Source: Nocardioides sp. (GTDB lineage: Bacteria > Actinomycetota > Actinomycetes > Propionibacteriales > Nocardioidaceae). Taken from it: 64,000 bases of DNA. The DNA is taken from NCBI RefSeq assembly GCF_029937575.1, contig NZ_JAPYPS010000012.1, positions 1-64,000 on the forward strand, written 5' to 3'. A model generated the notes under the pieces. The model did not search any database. It saw only the letters and a program-made list of their open reading frames with translations, and had not been told where the DNA came from. A program made the position numbers and the translations under genes. Numbering within the stretch: position 1 is the first letter of the stretch; every line of letters begins with the position of its first letter. Shown here piece after piece: positions 52,136 through 60,786 of the stretch.

Positions 52136-53476
52136 GTGTCGTTCCCCGATCTCGCGAGCCTGCACGCGCTCAACCCGGCCCAGCAGCCGACGTACCCCGA
52201 GCGTGCCCTCGTCGACTCCACCGTCGCCCAGCTCCGGGCCGCGCGCCCGCTCGTCTTCGCCGCCGAGTGCGACGAGCTGACCACCAAGCTGGCCGCCGTC
52301 GCCCGGGGCGAGGCGTTCCTGCTGCAGGGTGGCGACTGCGCCGAGACGTTCGCCGGCGTCACCGCCGACAACACCCGCAACAAGCTGCGGGTCCTGCTGC
52401 AGATGGCGGTGGTGCTGACGTACGCCGCCTCGGTCCCGGTGGTCAAGCTGGGTCGCCTGGCCGGCCAGTACGCCAAGCCGCGCTCCTCCGACCTGGAGAC
52501 ACGCGCCGGCGTCACGCTGCCGGCGTACCGGGGTGATGCGGTCAACGGCTTCGAGTTCACCGCGGAGTCGCGGGTGCCCGACCCTGCGCGCCTGCTCGAG
52601 GTGCACCGCACCTCGGCGGCCACGCTGAGCATGATCCGCGCGTTCATCTCCGGCGGGTACGCCGACCTGCGACAGGTCCACACCTGGAACACCGACTTCG
52701 TCGCCGAGTCCGCCGCCGGCCAGCGCTACGAGGCGATGGCGCACGAGATCGACCGGGCGATGGCGTTCATGGAGGCCATCGGGGCCGACCCCGACGAGTT
52801 CCACCACGTCGACTTCCACATCTCCCACGAGGCGCTGGTGCTCGAGTACGAGCACGCGATGAGCCGCCTCGACTCCCGCACCCAGCAGCACTACGACCTG
52901 TCGGGCCACTTCGTGTGGATCGGCGAGCGGACCCGTCAGCTCACGGGCGCCCACGTCGAGCTCCTGAGCCAGGTGCGCAACCCGATCGGGGTCAAGCTCG
53001 GTCCCACCACGACCGCCGACGACGCGATCGCGCTGGCCGGTCGGCTCAACCCCGACAACGAGGCCGGGCGGCTGACCTTCATCACCCGCTTCGGTGCCGG
53101 CAGGATCCGCGACGGTCTGCCCTCGCTGGTCGAGAAGGTCACCGCCGCCGGGCTGCAGGTCGCCTGGGTCTGCGACCCGATGCACGGCAACACCTTCGAG
53201 GCGAGCTCGGGCTACAAGACTCGGCGCTTCGACGACGTCATCGAGGAGGTCCAGGGCTTCTTCGACGTCCACCACGAGCTCGGCACCTGGCCCGGCGGCG
53301 TACACGTCGAGCTCACCGGCGACGACGTGACCGAGTGCGTGGGCGGCGGCGAGGAGCTGCTCGAGATCGACCTCGGCAATCGCTACGAGTCGGTCTGCGA
53401 CCCGCGCCTCAACCGGGTGCAGTCGCTCGAGCTCGCCTTCCTCGTCGCGGAGATGCTCCGAGCCCGCTCGGTCTGA
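52136..53476 (+). CDS. aroG: Class II 3-deoxy-7-phosphoheptulonate (DAHP) synthase
   Basis: 446-aa first enzyme of the shikimate pathway, joining erythrose 4-phosphate and phosphoenolpyruvate. Class II signatures are [50 protein letters not shown] and [14 protein letters not shown]; plant/mycobacterial-type DAHPS. GTG 52136 follows its -10 box by 6 nt, so the mRNA is leaderless and no leader peptide is present, unlike the second DAHP synthase at 59.5 kb. Confidence 0.94.
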   Translation: MSFPDLASLHALNPAQQPTYPERALVDSTVAQLRAARPLVFAAECDELTTKLAAVARGEAFLLQGGDCAETFAGVTADNTRNKLRVLLQMAVVLTYAASVPVVKLGRLAGQYAKPRSSDLETRAGVTLPAYRGDAVNGFEFTAESRVPDPARLLEVHRTSAATLSMIRAFISGGYADLRQVHTWNTDFVAESAAGQRYEAMAHEIDRAMAFMEAIGADPDEFHHVDFHISHEALVLEYEHAMSRLDSRTQQHYDLSGHFVWIGERTRQLTGAHVELLSQVRNPIGVKLGPTTTADDAIALAGRLNPDNEAGRLTFITRFGAGRIRDGLPSLVEKVTAAGLQVAWVCDPMHGNTFEASSGYKTRRFDDVIEEVQGFFDVHHELGTWPGGVHVELTGDDVTECVGGGEELLEIDLGNRYESVCDPRLNRVQSLELAFLVAEMLRARSV

Positions 53477-53506
53477 GCTTGCTCAGGCGGACCTGAACGT
53501 GCGGAA

Positions 53507-53574
53507 GGTTGAGGAGCGCTCGGCGTCGGACCGAGGCACGAGGTCCGGAGCGACGCGTCTCGAAGCCCAGTGAG
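53507..53574. repeat. Dispersed GGTTGAG...CTCGAAGCCC repeat, copy 2
   Basis: Begins GGTTGAGGAGCGCT and ends TCTCGAAGCCCAGTGAG, with an inner hairpin (GGACCGAGGCACGAGGTCC). Related to 48259-48317. It occupies most of the 125-nt gap between aroG and the threonine aldolase gene. Confidence 0.6.
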
Positions 53575-53601
53575 CCGACCGACAACCTGAAGGACACCCC
53601 G

Positions 53602-54603
53602 ATGATCGACCTCCGCTCCGACACCCTCACCCGCCCCACCGGCGCGATGCGCGCCGCCATGGCGGACGCCGAGGTCGGCGACGACGTGTACGGCGAGGAC
53701 CCCACGGTCACCGCGCTCGAGGAGCGCGTCGCTGGACTGCTCGGCCACGAGGCAGCGCTCTTCATGCCGACCGGGTCGATGTCCAACGTCCTGGGCGTGC
53801 GCGCCCTGGTGGCCCCGGGTGAGGAGGTGCTGTGCGAGTCGCGCGCCCACATCGCGCGTGCCGAGCTGGGCGCCCACGGCGCCTACAGCGGTGTCACGAT
53901 GCGCACCTGGATCCACCCTCGAGGACAGGTCGACCTCCCGACGATCCAGTCGCTCTTCGCCCCGGACATGGGGCCGTTCTTCGTGCGCACCGCGGCCATC
54001 TCGGTCGAGAACACCCACAACTTCGCCGGCGGAGCGGTGCTGCCGCTCGCCGACCTGCGCGACCTCAAGGAGTACGCCGTGGGCGTGGGGGCGCGCATCC
54101 ATCTCGACGGCGCGCGCCTGTGGAACGCCCACGTCGCCACCGGCACCCCGCTGGCCGAGTACGGCGCCTGTGCCGACGTGATCTCCGTGTGCTTCTCCAA
54201 GGGGCTCGGCGCCCCGGTCGGCTCGATGCTGGTCGCGAGTCGCGACGTCGTCGCCGAGACCCGGGTCTGGCGCAAGCGGATGGGCGGGGGGATGCGCCAG
54301 GTGGGCGTCCTCGCCGCCGCCGCCGAGCACGCCCTGGACCACCACGTCGAGCGTCTGGCCGAGGATCACGCCCACGCCCGGCTCCTGGCCGAGGCCTGTG
54401 GCGTCGACCCGGCCGGGGTCGAGACCAACATCGTCGTCGTACCCCGACGCGACGCGGCCGACGCGGCGTCGTACGTCACCAGGGCTGCCGAGCAGGGCGT
54501 GCGCGTCGCGACCGTCGGCCCGACCACCGTGCGCCTGGTGACCCACCTCGACGTGTCCCGGGACGACGCCGAGCGTGCCGCGGCGGTCCTCGCCCGGCTG
54601 TAG
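53602..54603 (+). CDS. Low-specificity threonine aldolase
   Basis: 333-aa PLP enzyme that cleaves threonine or allo-threonine to glycine and acetaldehyde. [36 protein letters not shown] is the family opening. The PLP lysine is in [17 protein letters not shown], with substrate His in ENTHNFAGG. Length is normal. ATG 53602 has AAGGA upstream. It starts just after the dispersed repeat. Confidence 0.93.
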   Translation: MIDLRSDTLTRPTGAMRAAMADAEVGDDVYGEDPTVTALEERVAGLLGHEAALFMPTGSMSNVLGVRALVAPGEEVLCESRAHIARAELGAHGAYSGVTMRTWIHPRGQVDLPTIQSLFAPDMGPFFVRTAAISVENTHNFAGGAVLPLADLRDLKEYAVGVGARIHLDGARLWNAHVATGTPLAEYGACADVISVCFSKGLGAPVGSMLVASRDVVAETRVWRKRMGGGMRQVGVLAAAAEHALDHHVERLAEDHAHARLLAEACGVDPAGVETNIVVVPRRDAADAASYVTRAAEQGVRVATVGPTTVRLVTHLDVSRDDAERAAAVLARL

Positions 54604-54642
54604 GTGGCGTGGCGGGTGCCGGACGCCTCAGGCGCGCCCCCG

Positions 54643-54648
54643 TACCGT
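54643..54648 (+). promoter_or_regulatory. -10 box, leaderless start of the LolA-like/ABC operon
   Basis: TACCGT, 7 nt before ATG 54656. Confidence 0.45.
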
Positions 54649-54655
54649 CACTGGG

Positions 54656-55747
54656 ATGACGCCCTTGCGCCGCTGGTCTCTCGTGGCCCTCGTGGCGGCG
54701 CTCGTCATCCTCGCCCCCCTGCTGCCCCGACTGCTGCCGGCCTCGGCCAGCGACGTCACCGCCGCGGAGCTGCTCAGCCGCGTCCAAACATCGGGCGAGC
54801 GGGCCTACAGCGGGTACGTCGAGACCGACGGTGCCGTCCAGCTCGCGGTGGGCGACGACTTCAGCGACCTCGCCGAGCTGTTCGGCGACCGGATGCGACT
54901 GCGCGTGTGGTGGCAGGACGAGGACGCCTGGAGGGTCAACCGCCTGCTGCTCAGCGGTGAGGAGGACCTGGTCCACGACGGCGAGCGGACGACGTCCTAC
55001 GACTACGAACGAGCGCGCGCGGTCACCAGCCGCGACCCGGAGATCCGGCTGCCCCGGACCTCCGACCTGGTGCCGCCGTCGATGGGTCGGATCACCACCG
55101 ACGGTGCCGGCGCCGAGGAGGTCTCCCGGCTGCCGGCACGACGGATCGCGGGCGTCTCCGCGCCCGGCCTGCGACTCGAACCCACCTCGGAGCAGACGAC
55201 GATCGACCACGTCGACCTGTGGGTCGACGAGGACACCGGCCTCGCCCTGAGGGTCGAGGTCTACGCCGGTGCGTCCAGCACCCCGGTGCTCACCACAGCG
55301 TTCCGGGAGTTCTCCGCTGCCGCTCCCGAGCCGGCCCAGGTCGCCGACACCTGGTCCGGGCAGGTCGAGCGGGACTTCGACGACACCGTCGACCTGGCCG
55401 ACGCCGCCAACCAGTACGCGCCCTTCCGGGTGCCGAGGCGCGTCGCCGGCCTCGAGCGTCGTACGGCGGGCAACGGCGCGGTCGGCGTCTACGGCACCGG
55501 GGTCACCCGCCTGATCGCCGTGCCCCTGAGGGAGGGCGATGCCGACGACCTGCGCGAGTCGTTGCTCGGAAGCCCCGCGGCGGTCGCCACCGACGCCGGG
55601 ACGCTGCTGGCCGTCGGACCGGTGAGCGTCTTCCTCACCAGCGAGGGCTTCAGCTACGTGCTGGCCGGCACGGTGACCGACGAGACGCTCCTGCGGGCCG
55701 CCGAGGACATCGTCGCCGGGGTGCGACTGCGCGGGCGGTTCGAATGA
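54656..55747 (+). CDS. LolA-like membrane-anchored lipid/sensor-domain protein
   Basis: 363-aa protein with one N-terminal helix (WSLVALVAALVILAPLLPRLL) and an extracytoplasmic LolA/RseB-like region: SGYVETDGAVQLAVGDDF...MRLRVWWQDEDAWRVNRLL, then DHVDLWVDEDTGLALRVEVY. Such folds bind lipids or act as sensors; no sigma factor lies nearby. It is coupled to an ABC exporter (ATGA), so it probably serves that transporter. The exact role is unknown. Confidence 0.78.
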   Translation: MTPLRRWSLVALVAALVILAPLLPRLLPASASDVTAAELLSRVQTSGERAYSGYVETDGAVQLAVGDDFSDLAELFGDRMRLRVWWQDEDAWRVNRLLLSGEEDLVHDGERTTSYDYERARAVTSRDPEIRLPRTSDLVPPSMGRITTDGAGAEEVSRLPARRIAGVSAPGLRLEPTSEQTTIDHVDLWVDEDTGLALRVEVYAGASSTPVLTTAFREFSAAAPEPAQVADTWSGQVERDFDDTVDLADAANQYAPFRVPRRVAGLERRTAGNGAVGVYGTGVTRLIAVPLREGDADDLRESLLGSPAAVATDAGTLLAVGPVSVFLTSEGFSYVLAGTVTDETLLRAAEDIVAGVRLRGRFE

Positions 55748-56700
55748 GCGGAGACACGGCGATCCGGACCCAGGGTCTGACGAAGTACTTCGGCCGCTTC
55801 GAGGCGGTCTCCGACCTGAGCCTCGACGTGCGCGAGGGAGACGTCTACGGGTTCCTGGGTGCCAACGGCTCGGGCAAGACCACCACCGTGCGGATGCTGC
55901 TCGGGCTGGTCCTGGCCACGTCGGGTGAGATCGAGGTCCTCGGCCGGCCGATGCCGCGCTCGGGACGCGAGGTGCTCCCGCACGTGGGGTCGATGATCGA
56001 GGGCCCGGCTGCCTACGCGCACCTGTCGGGGCGCGCCAACCTGACGCTGTTCGACGCGATGGCGCCGCGCAGTCGCCGCACCGGGCGCAAGGACAGGGTC
56101 GAGGAGACCCTCGACCGCGTGGGGCTCGGGGGAGTCGACGAGCGCCCGGTCAAGAACTACTCCCTGGGGATGCGACAGCGGCTCGGCCTCGCCGCGGCGC
56201 TGCTGCGTCGTCCTCGCCTGCTCGTGCTGGACGAGCCGACCAACGGCCTGGACCCGCAGGGCATCCGCGACATCCGGGCACTGCTCCTCGAGCTCAACGC
56301 CGACGGCACGACGATCTTCGTCTCCAGCCACCTGCTCACCGAGATCGAGCAGCTGTGCACCCGCGTCGGCGTGCTCGACCGGGGCCGGATGGTGGTGCAG
56401 GAGCAGCTCGCCGTCCTGCGCGCCCCGACCGGGCGGATCCTGCTCGGCACTCCGGAGCCGGGCGCGGCCCTCGCACACCTGGACCGGCTCGGACGCAGCG
56501 TCGAGCAGCACGACGACCGGCGCCTCGCCGTACGGGCTCCGGACGCGGCGCAGCTGAACGCCGAGCTGGTGCGCGCCGGGATCGGTGTCGACGAGCTGAG
56601 CGTGGAGCGTCGTTCGCTGGAGGACGTGGTGCTCGCCGCCACCTCGGGGGGCAACGACACGTTCGCCCGCCCGTCCCGCGACGTCCAGGACGCCTCGTGA
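55744..56700 (+). CDS. ABC transporter ATP-binding protein (ABC-2 exporter)
   Basis: 318-aa ATPase: Walker A FLGANGSGKTTTVRMLLG, signature YSLGMRQRLGLAAALL, Walker B LLVLDEPTNGLDPQG and switch His SSHLLTEIEQ. The C-terminal region (230-318) resembles that of bacitracin/lantibiotic-type exporters. The stop overlaps the permease GTG. Confidence 0.93.
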   Translation: MSGDTAIRTQGLTKYFGRFEAVSDLSLDVREGDVYGFLGANGSGKTTTVRMLLGLVLATSGEIEVLGRPMPRSGREVLPHVGSMIEGPAAYAHLSGRANLTLFDAMAPRSRRTGRKDRVEETLDRVGLGGVDERPVKNYSLGMRQRLGLAAALLRRPRLLVLDEPTNGLDPQGIRDIRALLLELNADGTTIFVSSHLLTEIEQLCTRVGVLDRGRMVVQEQLAVLRAPTGRILLGTPEPGAALAHLDRLGRSVEQHDDRRLAVRAPDAAQLNAELVRAGIGVDELSVERRSLEDVVLAATSGGNDTFARPSRDVQDAS

Positions 56701-57515
56701 TCCGCGTCGAGCTGAGCAAGCTGCTGCGCAGCCGCCGGACGTGGACGACGGTCCTGCTGATCGACGCCCTGCCCACGTTGGTCGGGGTGCTCCTCGCCGT
56801 GACCGACCTGGGGCCGCGCCCCGGGGAGGGACCGGCGTTCCTGTCCGCCGTGCTCACCGACGGCACCCTCTTCCCGCTCGCGGCGCTCGCGATCGTGCTG
56901 CCGCTGTTCCTCCCGATCGCGGTCTCGGTCACCGCGGGCGAGGCGATCGCCGGCGAGGCCGCCGCGGGGACGCTGCGCTACGTGCTCGTGCGTCCCGTCG
57001 GACGGCTCCGGCTGCTCGTGGCCAAGCTCGTGGCCGCGATGGCGTTCGTCGTGCTGACGGTCCTGGTCGTGGCGGCGACGGCGTACGTCGTGGGAGTCAC
57101 GCTGCTCGGCGACCAGAGCGTCCAGGTGGTCGGCTCCACGAGCGTGTCCGGCACGTCGCTGTCGACCCCCGAGCTGGTGGGCCGCACGTTCCTGGCGCTG
57201 GGCTACGCGATGCTCTGCATGCTGGGAGTCGCCGCGATCGCGCTCTTCCTCTCGACGGTCGCCTCGTCGTCGCTGGGCGCGGCACTGGGCACGATGTCGA
57301 TCTTCGTCGGATCCTCGCTGCTGCTCACCCTGGACGCGTCCGAGGCGATCCGCGACTACCTGCCCACGCGCTACTGGCTGGCCTTCGTGGACCTCTTTCG
57401 CGACCCGATCCTGTGGCGTGACCTCCAGGCCGGGGTGATCCTGCAGGGGACCTACGTCGCGGTCTTCTTCGCCGCTGCGTGGGCCAACTTCGCGACCAAG
57501 GACGTCACGGAATAG
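56697..57515 (+). CDS. ABC-2 type transporter permease
   Basis: 272-aa permease with about six helices; VELSKLLRSRRTWTTVLLIDAL opens the protein and GEAIAGEAAAGTLRYVLVRPVGRLRLLVAKL is the typical ABC-2 cytoplasmic loop. GTG 56697 overlaps the ATPase stop (GTGA). Its stop (57513-57515) directly abuts the stop of the convergent lipase gene. The exported substrate is unknown. Confidence 0.9.
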   Translation: MIRVELSKLLRSRRTWTTVLLIDALPTLVGVLLAVTDLGPRPGEGPAFLSAVLTDGTLFPLAALAIVLPLFLPIAVSVTAGEAIAGEAAAGTLRYVLVRPVGRLRLLVAKLVAAMAFVVLTVLVVAATAYVVGVTLLGDQSVQVVGSTSVSGTSLSTPELVGRTFLALGYAMLCMLGVAAIALFLSTVASSSLGAALGTMSIFVGSSLLLTLDASEAIRDYLPTRYWLAFVDLFRDPILWRDLQAGVILQGTYVAVFFAAAWANFATKDVTE

Positions 57516-58322
57516 CTACCCGCACACCCGAGCCCCCGGCACCCGCGGCCGGTCGACCCCGAGCGCAGCCTGCACCATCACGAGCACCACGCCCGCCCGC
57601 GGCAGGTCCCCGTGGCTCACCGTGAGGTCCGGGCACACGTCCTGCACGGCATAGGAGAGCGCGCCGTCCAAGGAGCCGGAGTCGGCGGGGAGCACTGTCT
57701 GGTCGTCCTCGGTCCAGATGGCGGTGTAGCGGGGTCCGGCAGGGGTCTCGTCACCGCGGTTGAGGGTGAAGAGCAGGTCGCTGTCGGGCGCCAGCTGCTG
57801 GCAGGCGACCGGGCACGCACCCCCGGCGACACCGGCGGCCAGGGCAGCCAGGTCGGTGCCGTGGTGGGGGGAGCCGAGGGTGACCACCCGACGTACGACG
57901 TCGTCGCCGCCGAGCTCCTGGACGTACCACCGCACGACGACGCCGCCAGCGGAGTACCCCACGAGGTCGACCGAGTCGGCACCGCTGCGGTCGAGGACGT
58001 CGTCGATGCTCGCGGCCAGCCCCACGGCCTGCTCTCGCAGGTCGCCGGTGCCGTCGTCGGGCGCCACGATCGTGACGTCGCGCCCGTCTCGGGTCAGGAA
58101 GAACTCGAGGGTCTCCAACGAGGCGGTCGAGCCGCCGTACCCCGGCACGAGCAGCACCGGTCCCGGCTCGTCCTGCGCGACCGGGTCGGTGGGGGTCACC
58201 CGGTCGACGACGACTCGCGCGACCGGGACCAGCACGACGACCAGCACCAGGCCGACGATCGCGACCCAGAACCGGCGCCGCTGCGGGGAGAGCCGACCGA
58301 GGGCTCCCCCGGACCAGATCAC
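57516..58322 (-). CDS. Secreted or membrane-anchored lipase (alpha/beta hydrolase)
   Basis: 268-aa hydrolase with an N-terminal membrane segment (RFWVAIVGLVLVVVLVPVARVVVD). Catalytic elements: PVLLVPGYGGSTASL (oxyanion region), VDLVGYSAGGVVVRWYV (Ser nucleophile), LGSPHHGTDLAALAAG and the late His in VSHGDLPRAG. It resembles the triacylglycerol lipases of Bacillus/Streptomyces (LipA-like). GTG 58322 overlaps the upstream gene (GTGA), so the pair is coupled. Confidence 0.86.
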   Translation of the reverse strand: MIWSGGALGRLSPQRRRFWVAIVGLVLVVVLVPVARVVVDRVTPTDPVAQDEPGPVLLVPGYGGSTASLETLEFFLTRDGRDVTIVAPDDGTGDLREQAVGLAASIDDVLDRSGADSVDLVGYSAGGVVVRWYVQELGGDDVVRRVVTLGSPHHGTDLAALAAGVAGGACPVACQQLAPDSDLLFTLNRGDETPAGPRYTAIWTEDDQTVLPADSGSLDGALSYAVQDVCPDLTVSHGDLPRAGVVLVMVQAALGVDRPRVPGARVCG

Positions 58323-59371
58323 GCGGTGGTGCCGACCAGGGCGACGTCGCTGATCGCGGTGTAGTCGCGACCTGCGGAGCCCGTGCCGGGTTCGGAGACC
58401 TTCACGATGCGCAACGTGACGGTGTCGGTCTCGATCCGGTCGACCTCGACGCCCTGCAGCGCGAGGTCGTCGCCGAGCTTCTGCGGCACGACAGTGCCGT
58501 CGGCGAAGACCCACTCCACGGCCTTGATCCGGCGATTGGCCGCGTAGCCGTCGTAGCCCGGCTCGACCTTGGCGTACCCGTTGATCAGGCCGACGCCGAC
58601 CAACGTCGTGGGGGAGTCGAGGCGGAAGACGATCTCGCGGCCCGAGGCGTCGCCGGGCATCCGCCAGGCGGTGTCGGCCTGCCCGTCGAGCATGTTGAAC
58701 GCCTCGTAGCGCACGGCGTTGCCACTGACGTCGCGGCTGGGCGCGGCGGTGTCGGGAGGCGTGGCCTCGGCGCGGCTGGCGAGGTCCACCGGCTCGTCGT
58801 CGTCGCCGTCGTCGCCGTCGTCTGCGTCGTCAGGTGAGGGGGACTCGCTGGGTTCGTCGGACTCGTCGGACTCGTCGGCGCTCGGCGACGGCGTCGACAC
58901 AGGAGCGGTCGCCGGGTCGCCGGCGGTGTCGTCGTCGCCCAGCGAGCTGGTCACGAGCAGCACCCCGCCGCCCCCGAACAGCAGGATGGCGGCGACGAGG
59001 CCCAGGGCCCACCAGGGAGCCGCCGAACGCGGCCGTCGGTGGCCCGAAGGAGCCGGCGGGGCGGCCGCCGGGGTCAGCGCCGTCGGCCGACCGGCGTCCG
59101 CAGCCGAGCCGCCTGTCGAACCTGTCGTCGCCCCGTGCGCAGCGGTCTCGTCGGCGAAGAGCGGGAAGCGCGCCGGACGGGGCGGCTCGTGGACCGGCGG
59201 GGGCGGGATCGGACGGACGGCCGGCCGCTCAGCCGTGCTGTCGACGGGGGCATCCTTGGGATGGCCGCAATTGACGCAGAACCGTCCGATCCCGAGGTCG
59301 TGACCGCAGGACAGGCAGCGTGGTGCGCCGTGCGGGGGCTCACCACCGGTCCCTCGATCCACCGGATCCAT
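58319..59371 (-). CDS. Zinc-ribbon membrane protein with C-terminal discoidin-like domain
   Basis: 350-aa protein. The N-terminal zinc ribbon (CLSCGHDLGIGRFCVNCG) is cytoplasmic; a Pro-rich linker leads to one helix (APWWALGLVAAILLFGGGGVLLVTS). Outside is an Asp/Ser-rich acidic tract (about 155-205) and then a C-terminal jelly-roll of the NADase-type glycan-binding/discoidin kind (MLDGQADTAWRMPGDASGREIVFRLDSPTTLVGVGLINGY). It probably binds a glycan at the surface. Coupled to the lipase. Confidence 0.82.
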   Translation of the reverse strand: MDPVDRGTGGEPPHGAPRCLSCGHDLGIGRFCVNCGHPKDAPVDSTAERPAVRPIPPPPVHEPPRPARFPLFADETAAHGATTGSTGGSAADAGRPTALTPAAAPPAPSGHRRPRSAAPWWALGLVAAILLFGGGGVLLVTSSLGDDDTAGDPATAPVSTPSPSADESDESDEPSESPSPDDADDGDDGDDDEPVDLASRAEATPPDTAAPSRDVSGNAVRYEAFNMLDGQADTAWRMPGDASGREIVFRLDSPTTLVGVGLINGYAKVEPGYDGYAANRRIKAVEWVFADGTVVPQKLGDDLALQGVEVDRIETDTVTLRIVKVSEPGTGSAGRDYTAISDVALVGTTA

Positions 59372-59495
59372 CTGCGACGTCCCTCCTCCGCAGCGCTCGG
59401 TTGCGGCGCCGACATCGGACCAGGGTAGGTCACTCTGGAAAGGCGTTGATCAGCTCGCGGGGCGGGCGCCACGCGGGGATCAGCGCCTCCCCAGG

Positions 59496-60545
59496 TCAGC
59501 CGCGCCCGACGAAGTCGTGCGCCTGGGCCCGGCCGACCGCCTCGGGGAGCCGGCGTACGGCCTGGGCGAGCTCCCGCAGGTCGGCACCGAGCAGAGCCTG
59601 CGGACCGTCGCACAGCGCGGTCTCGGGATCCGGGTGCACGTCGACGATGACGCCGTCGGCGCCCACGGCGATGCCGGCGCGCGAGAGGGGTACGACGAGG
59701 TCCTTGCGGCCCGCGGCGTGCGAGGGGTCGATGATGATCGGCAGGTGGCTGGTGGCCTGCACCACCGGCACCGCGGAGACGTCCAGGGTGTTGCGGGTCG
59801 CCGGCTCGAAGGTCCGGATGCCGCGCTCGCACAGGACCACGTCGAGGTTGCCACGCTGGGCGATGTACTCGGCGGCCATCAGCCACTCCTCGATCGTCGC
59901 GGTCATCCCGCGCTTGAGGAGCACGGGCTTGCCGGCGTCGCCGGCGGCCTGCAGCAGACCGAAGTTGGCCATGTTGCGGGTGCCGATCTGCAGCATGTCG
60001 GCGTGCTCGGCGACGACCGGGACGTCGCGGGCGTCGACGACCTCGGTGACCACGGGCAGCCCGGTCGCGGCGCTGACGTCGGCCAGGATCTCCAGCCCCT
60101 TCACGCCCAGACCCTGGAAGGCGTACGGCGAGGTCCGCGGCTTGTAGGCACCGCCGCGCAGGATCGTCGCGCCCGCCGACTGCGCCATCCGAGCGGCCTC
60201 GAGGGTCTGCTCGGCGGACTCGACCGCGCAGGGGCCAGCCAGGAAGGTGAACGTGTCGGGACCGATCGGGACGCGCTTGCCCTCCTTGCCCACCCACACC
60301 GTCGACCGGTCGGCATGGTGCTGGCGGCTGACGAGCTTGTAGGGGTCGGAGATGCGGTGCACGTCGGCCACGCCCTTGAGCGTGCGCAGGTTGAGGTGGT
60401 GGAACGACTCGAGGTCGCCGACCAGCCCGATGATGGTGCGTACGACGCCCTTGCTGACGAACGCCTCACCACCTACGCCCTCGACCTTCTCGACGACGTG
60501 CGCGACGTCCTCGGCAGTGGCATCGGGGGACATGACGACGACCAT
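59496..60545 (-). CDS. aroF: Class I DAHP synthase (AroF/KDOPS-type with N-terminal regulatory domain)
   Basis: 349-aa DAHP synthase. Residues 1-70 form a ferredoxin-like regulatory domain (MVVVMSPDATAEDVAHVVEKV), as in Thermotoga-type enzymes, giving aromatic feedback control. The barrel has FLAGPCAVESAEQTLEAA, LRGGAYKPRTSPYAFQG, LLKRGMTATIEEWL and PIIIDPSHAAGRKDLV. It is not homologous in sequence to the class II enzyme at 52.1 kb. GAGGA lies before the ATG at 60545. Expression is predicted to be controlled by the leader peptide and hairpin at 60596-60698. Confidence 0.94.
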   Translation of the reverse strand: MVVVMSPDATAEDVAHVVEKVEGVGGEAFVSKGVVRTIIGLVGDLESFHHLNLRTLKGVADVHRISDPYKLVSRQHHADRSTVWVGKEGKRVPIGPDTFTFLAGPCAVESAEQTLEAARMAQSAGATILRGGAYKPRTSPYAFQGLGVKGLEILADVSAATGLPVVTEVVDARDVPVVAEHADMLQIGTRNMANFGLLQAAGDAGKPVLLKRGMTATIEEWLMAAEYIAQRGNLDVVLCERGIRTFEPATRNTLDVSAVPVVQATSHLPIIIDPSHAAGRKDLVVPLSRAGIAVGADGVIVDVHPDPETALCDGPQALLGADLRELAQAVRRLPEAVGRAQAHDFVGRG

Positions 60546-60595
60546 GGGATTCCTCGGTTTCTCGTGTGGACCCCGGCTGCGGCCCGGACATGACG

Positions 60596-60621
60596 AACGC
60601 CCCGGCTGCGGCCGGGGCGTT
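60596..60621 (-). terminator. Attenuator hairpin upstream of aroF
   Basis: AACGCCCCGGC and its exact complement GCCGGGGCGTT make an 11-bp stem with a TGCG loop (26 nt), between the leader peptide stop (60639) and the aroF ATG (60545). CCCCGGCTGCGGCC is repeated just downstream (near 60571-60584), so a competing pairing can form. The terminator lacks a long T-run, so it may instead hide or expose the aroF ribosome site. Confidence 0.75.
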
Positions 60622-60638
60622 GGTGGGTGCGGGCGCGT

Positions 60639-60698
60639 CTAAGGACGAGCCTGCACGGGTGCTCCCGGCAGGTGTCCAAAGAAATAGGTGTGCGCCAC
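60639..60698 (-). CDS. Tyr-Phe-Phe leader peptide of the aroF attenuator
   Basis: 19-codon reading frame, GTG to TAG, encoding MAHTYFFGHLPGAPVQARP. The Tyr-Phe-Phe run at residues 5-7 senses charged tyrosyl- and phenylalanyl-tRNA, as in the AroR leader described in Corynebacterium glutamicum. A ribosome stalling there would change folding of the downstream hairpin and let aroF be expressed when aromatic amino acids are scarce. TACAGT at 60706-60711, 7 nt before the GTG, makes a leaderless transcript. No Shine-Dalgarno is seen. Too short for gene finders. Confidence 0.8.
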   Translation of the reverse strand: MAHTYFFGHLPGAPVQARP

Positions 60699-60705
60699 GT
60701 GGAGG

Positions 60706-60711
60706 ACTGTA
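60706..60711 (-). promoter_or_regulatory. -10 box of the leader peptide-aroF transcript
   Basis: TACAGT on the minus strand, 7 nt before the leader peptide GTG. Confidence 0.6.
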
Positions 60712-60786
60712 ACCAGGGCGACACATGCTGCGCGCGGGTGTTCCAGGGCGTGGGACGGTCACGTGGCATCGGTGGGAGCACCGCGC

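Noticed and set aside
50165..53305. A minus-strand open frame of over 1000 codons across the permease and aroG.
   Set aside because: Same antisense effect. The plus-strand proteins have clear motifs and this one has none, being a mix of Gly, Asp, Arg and His.
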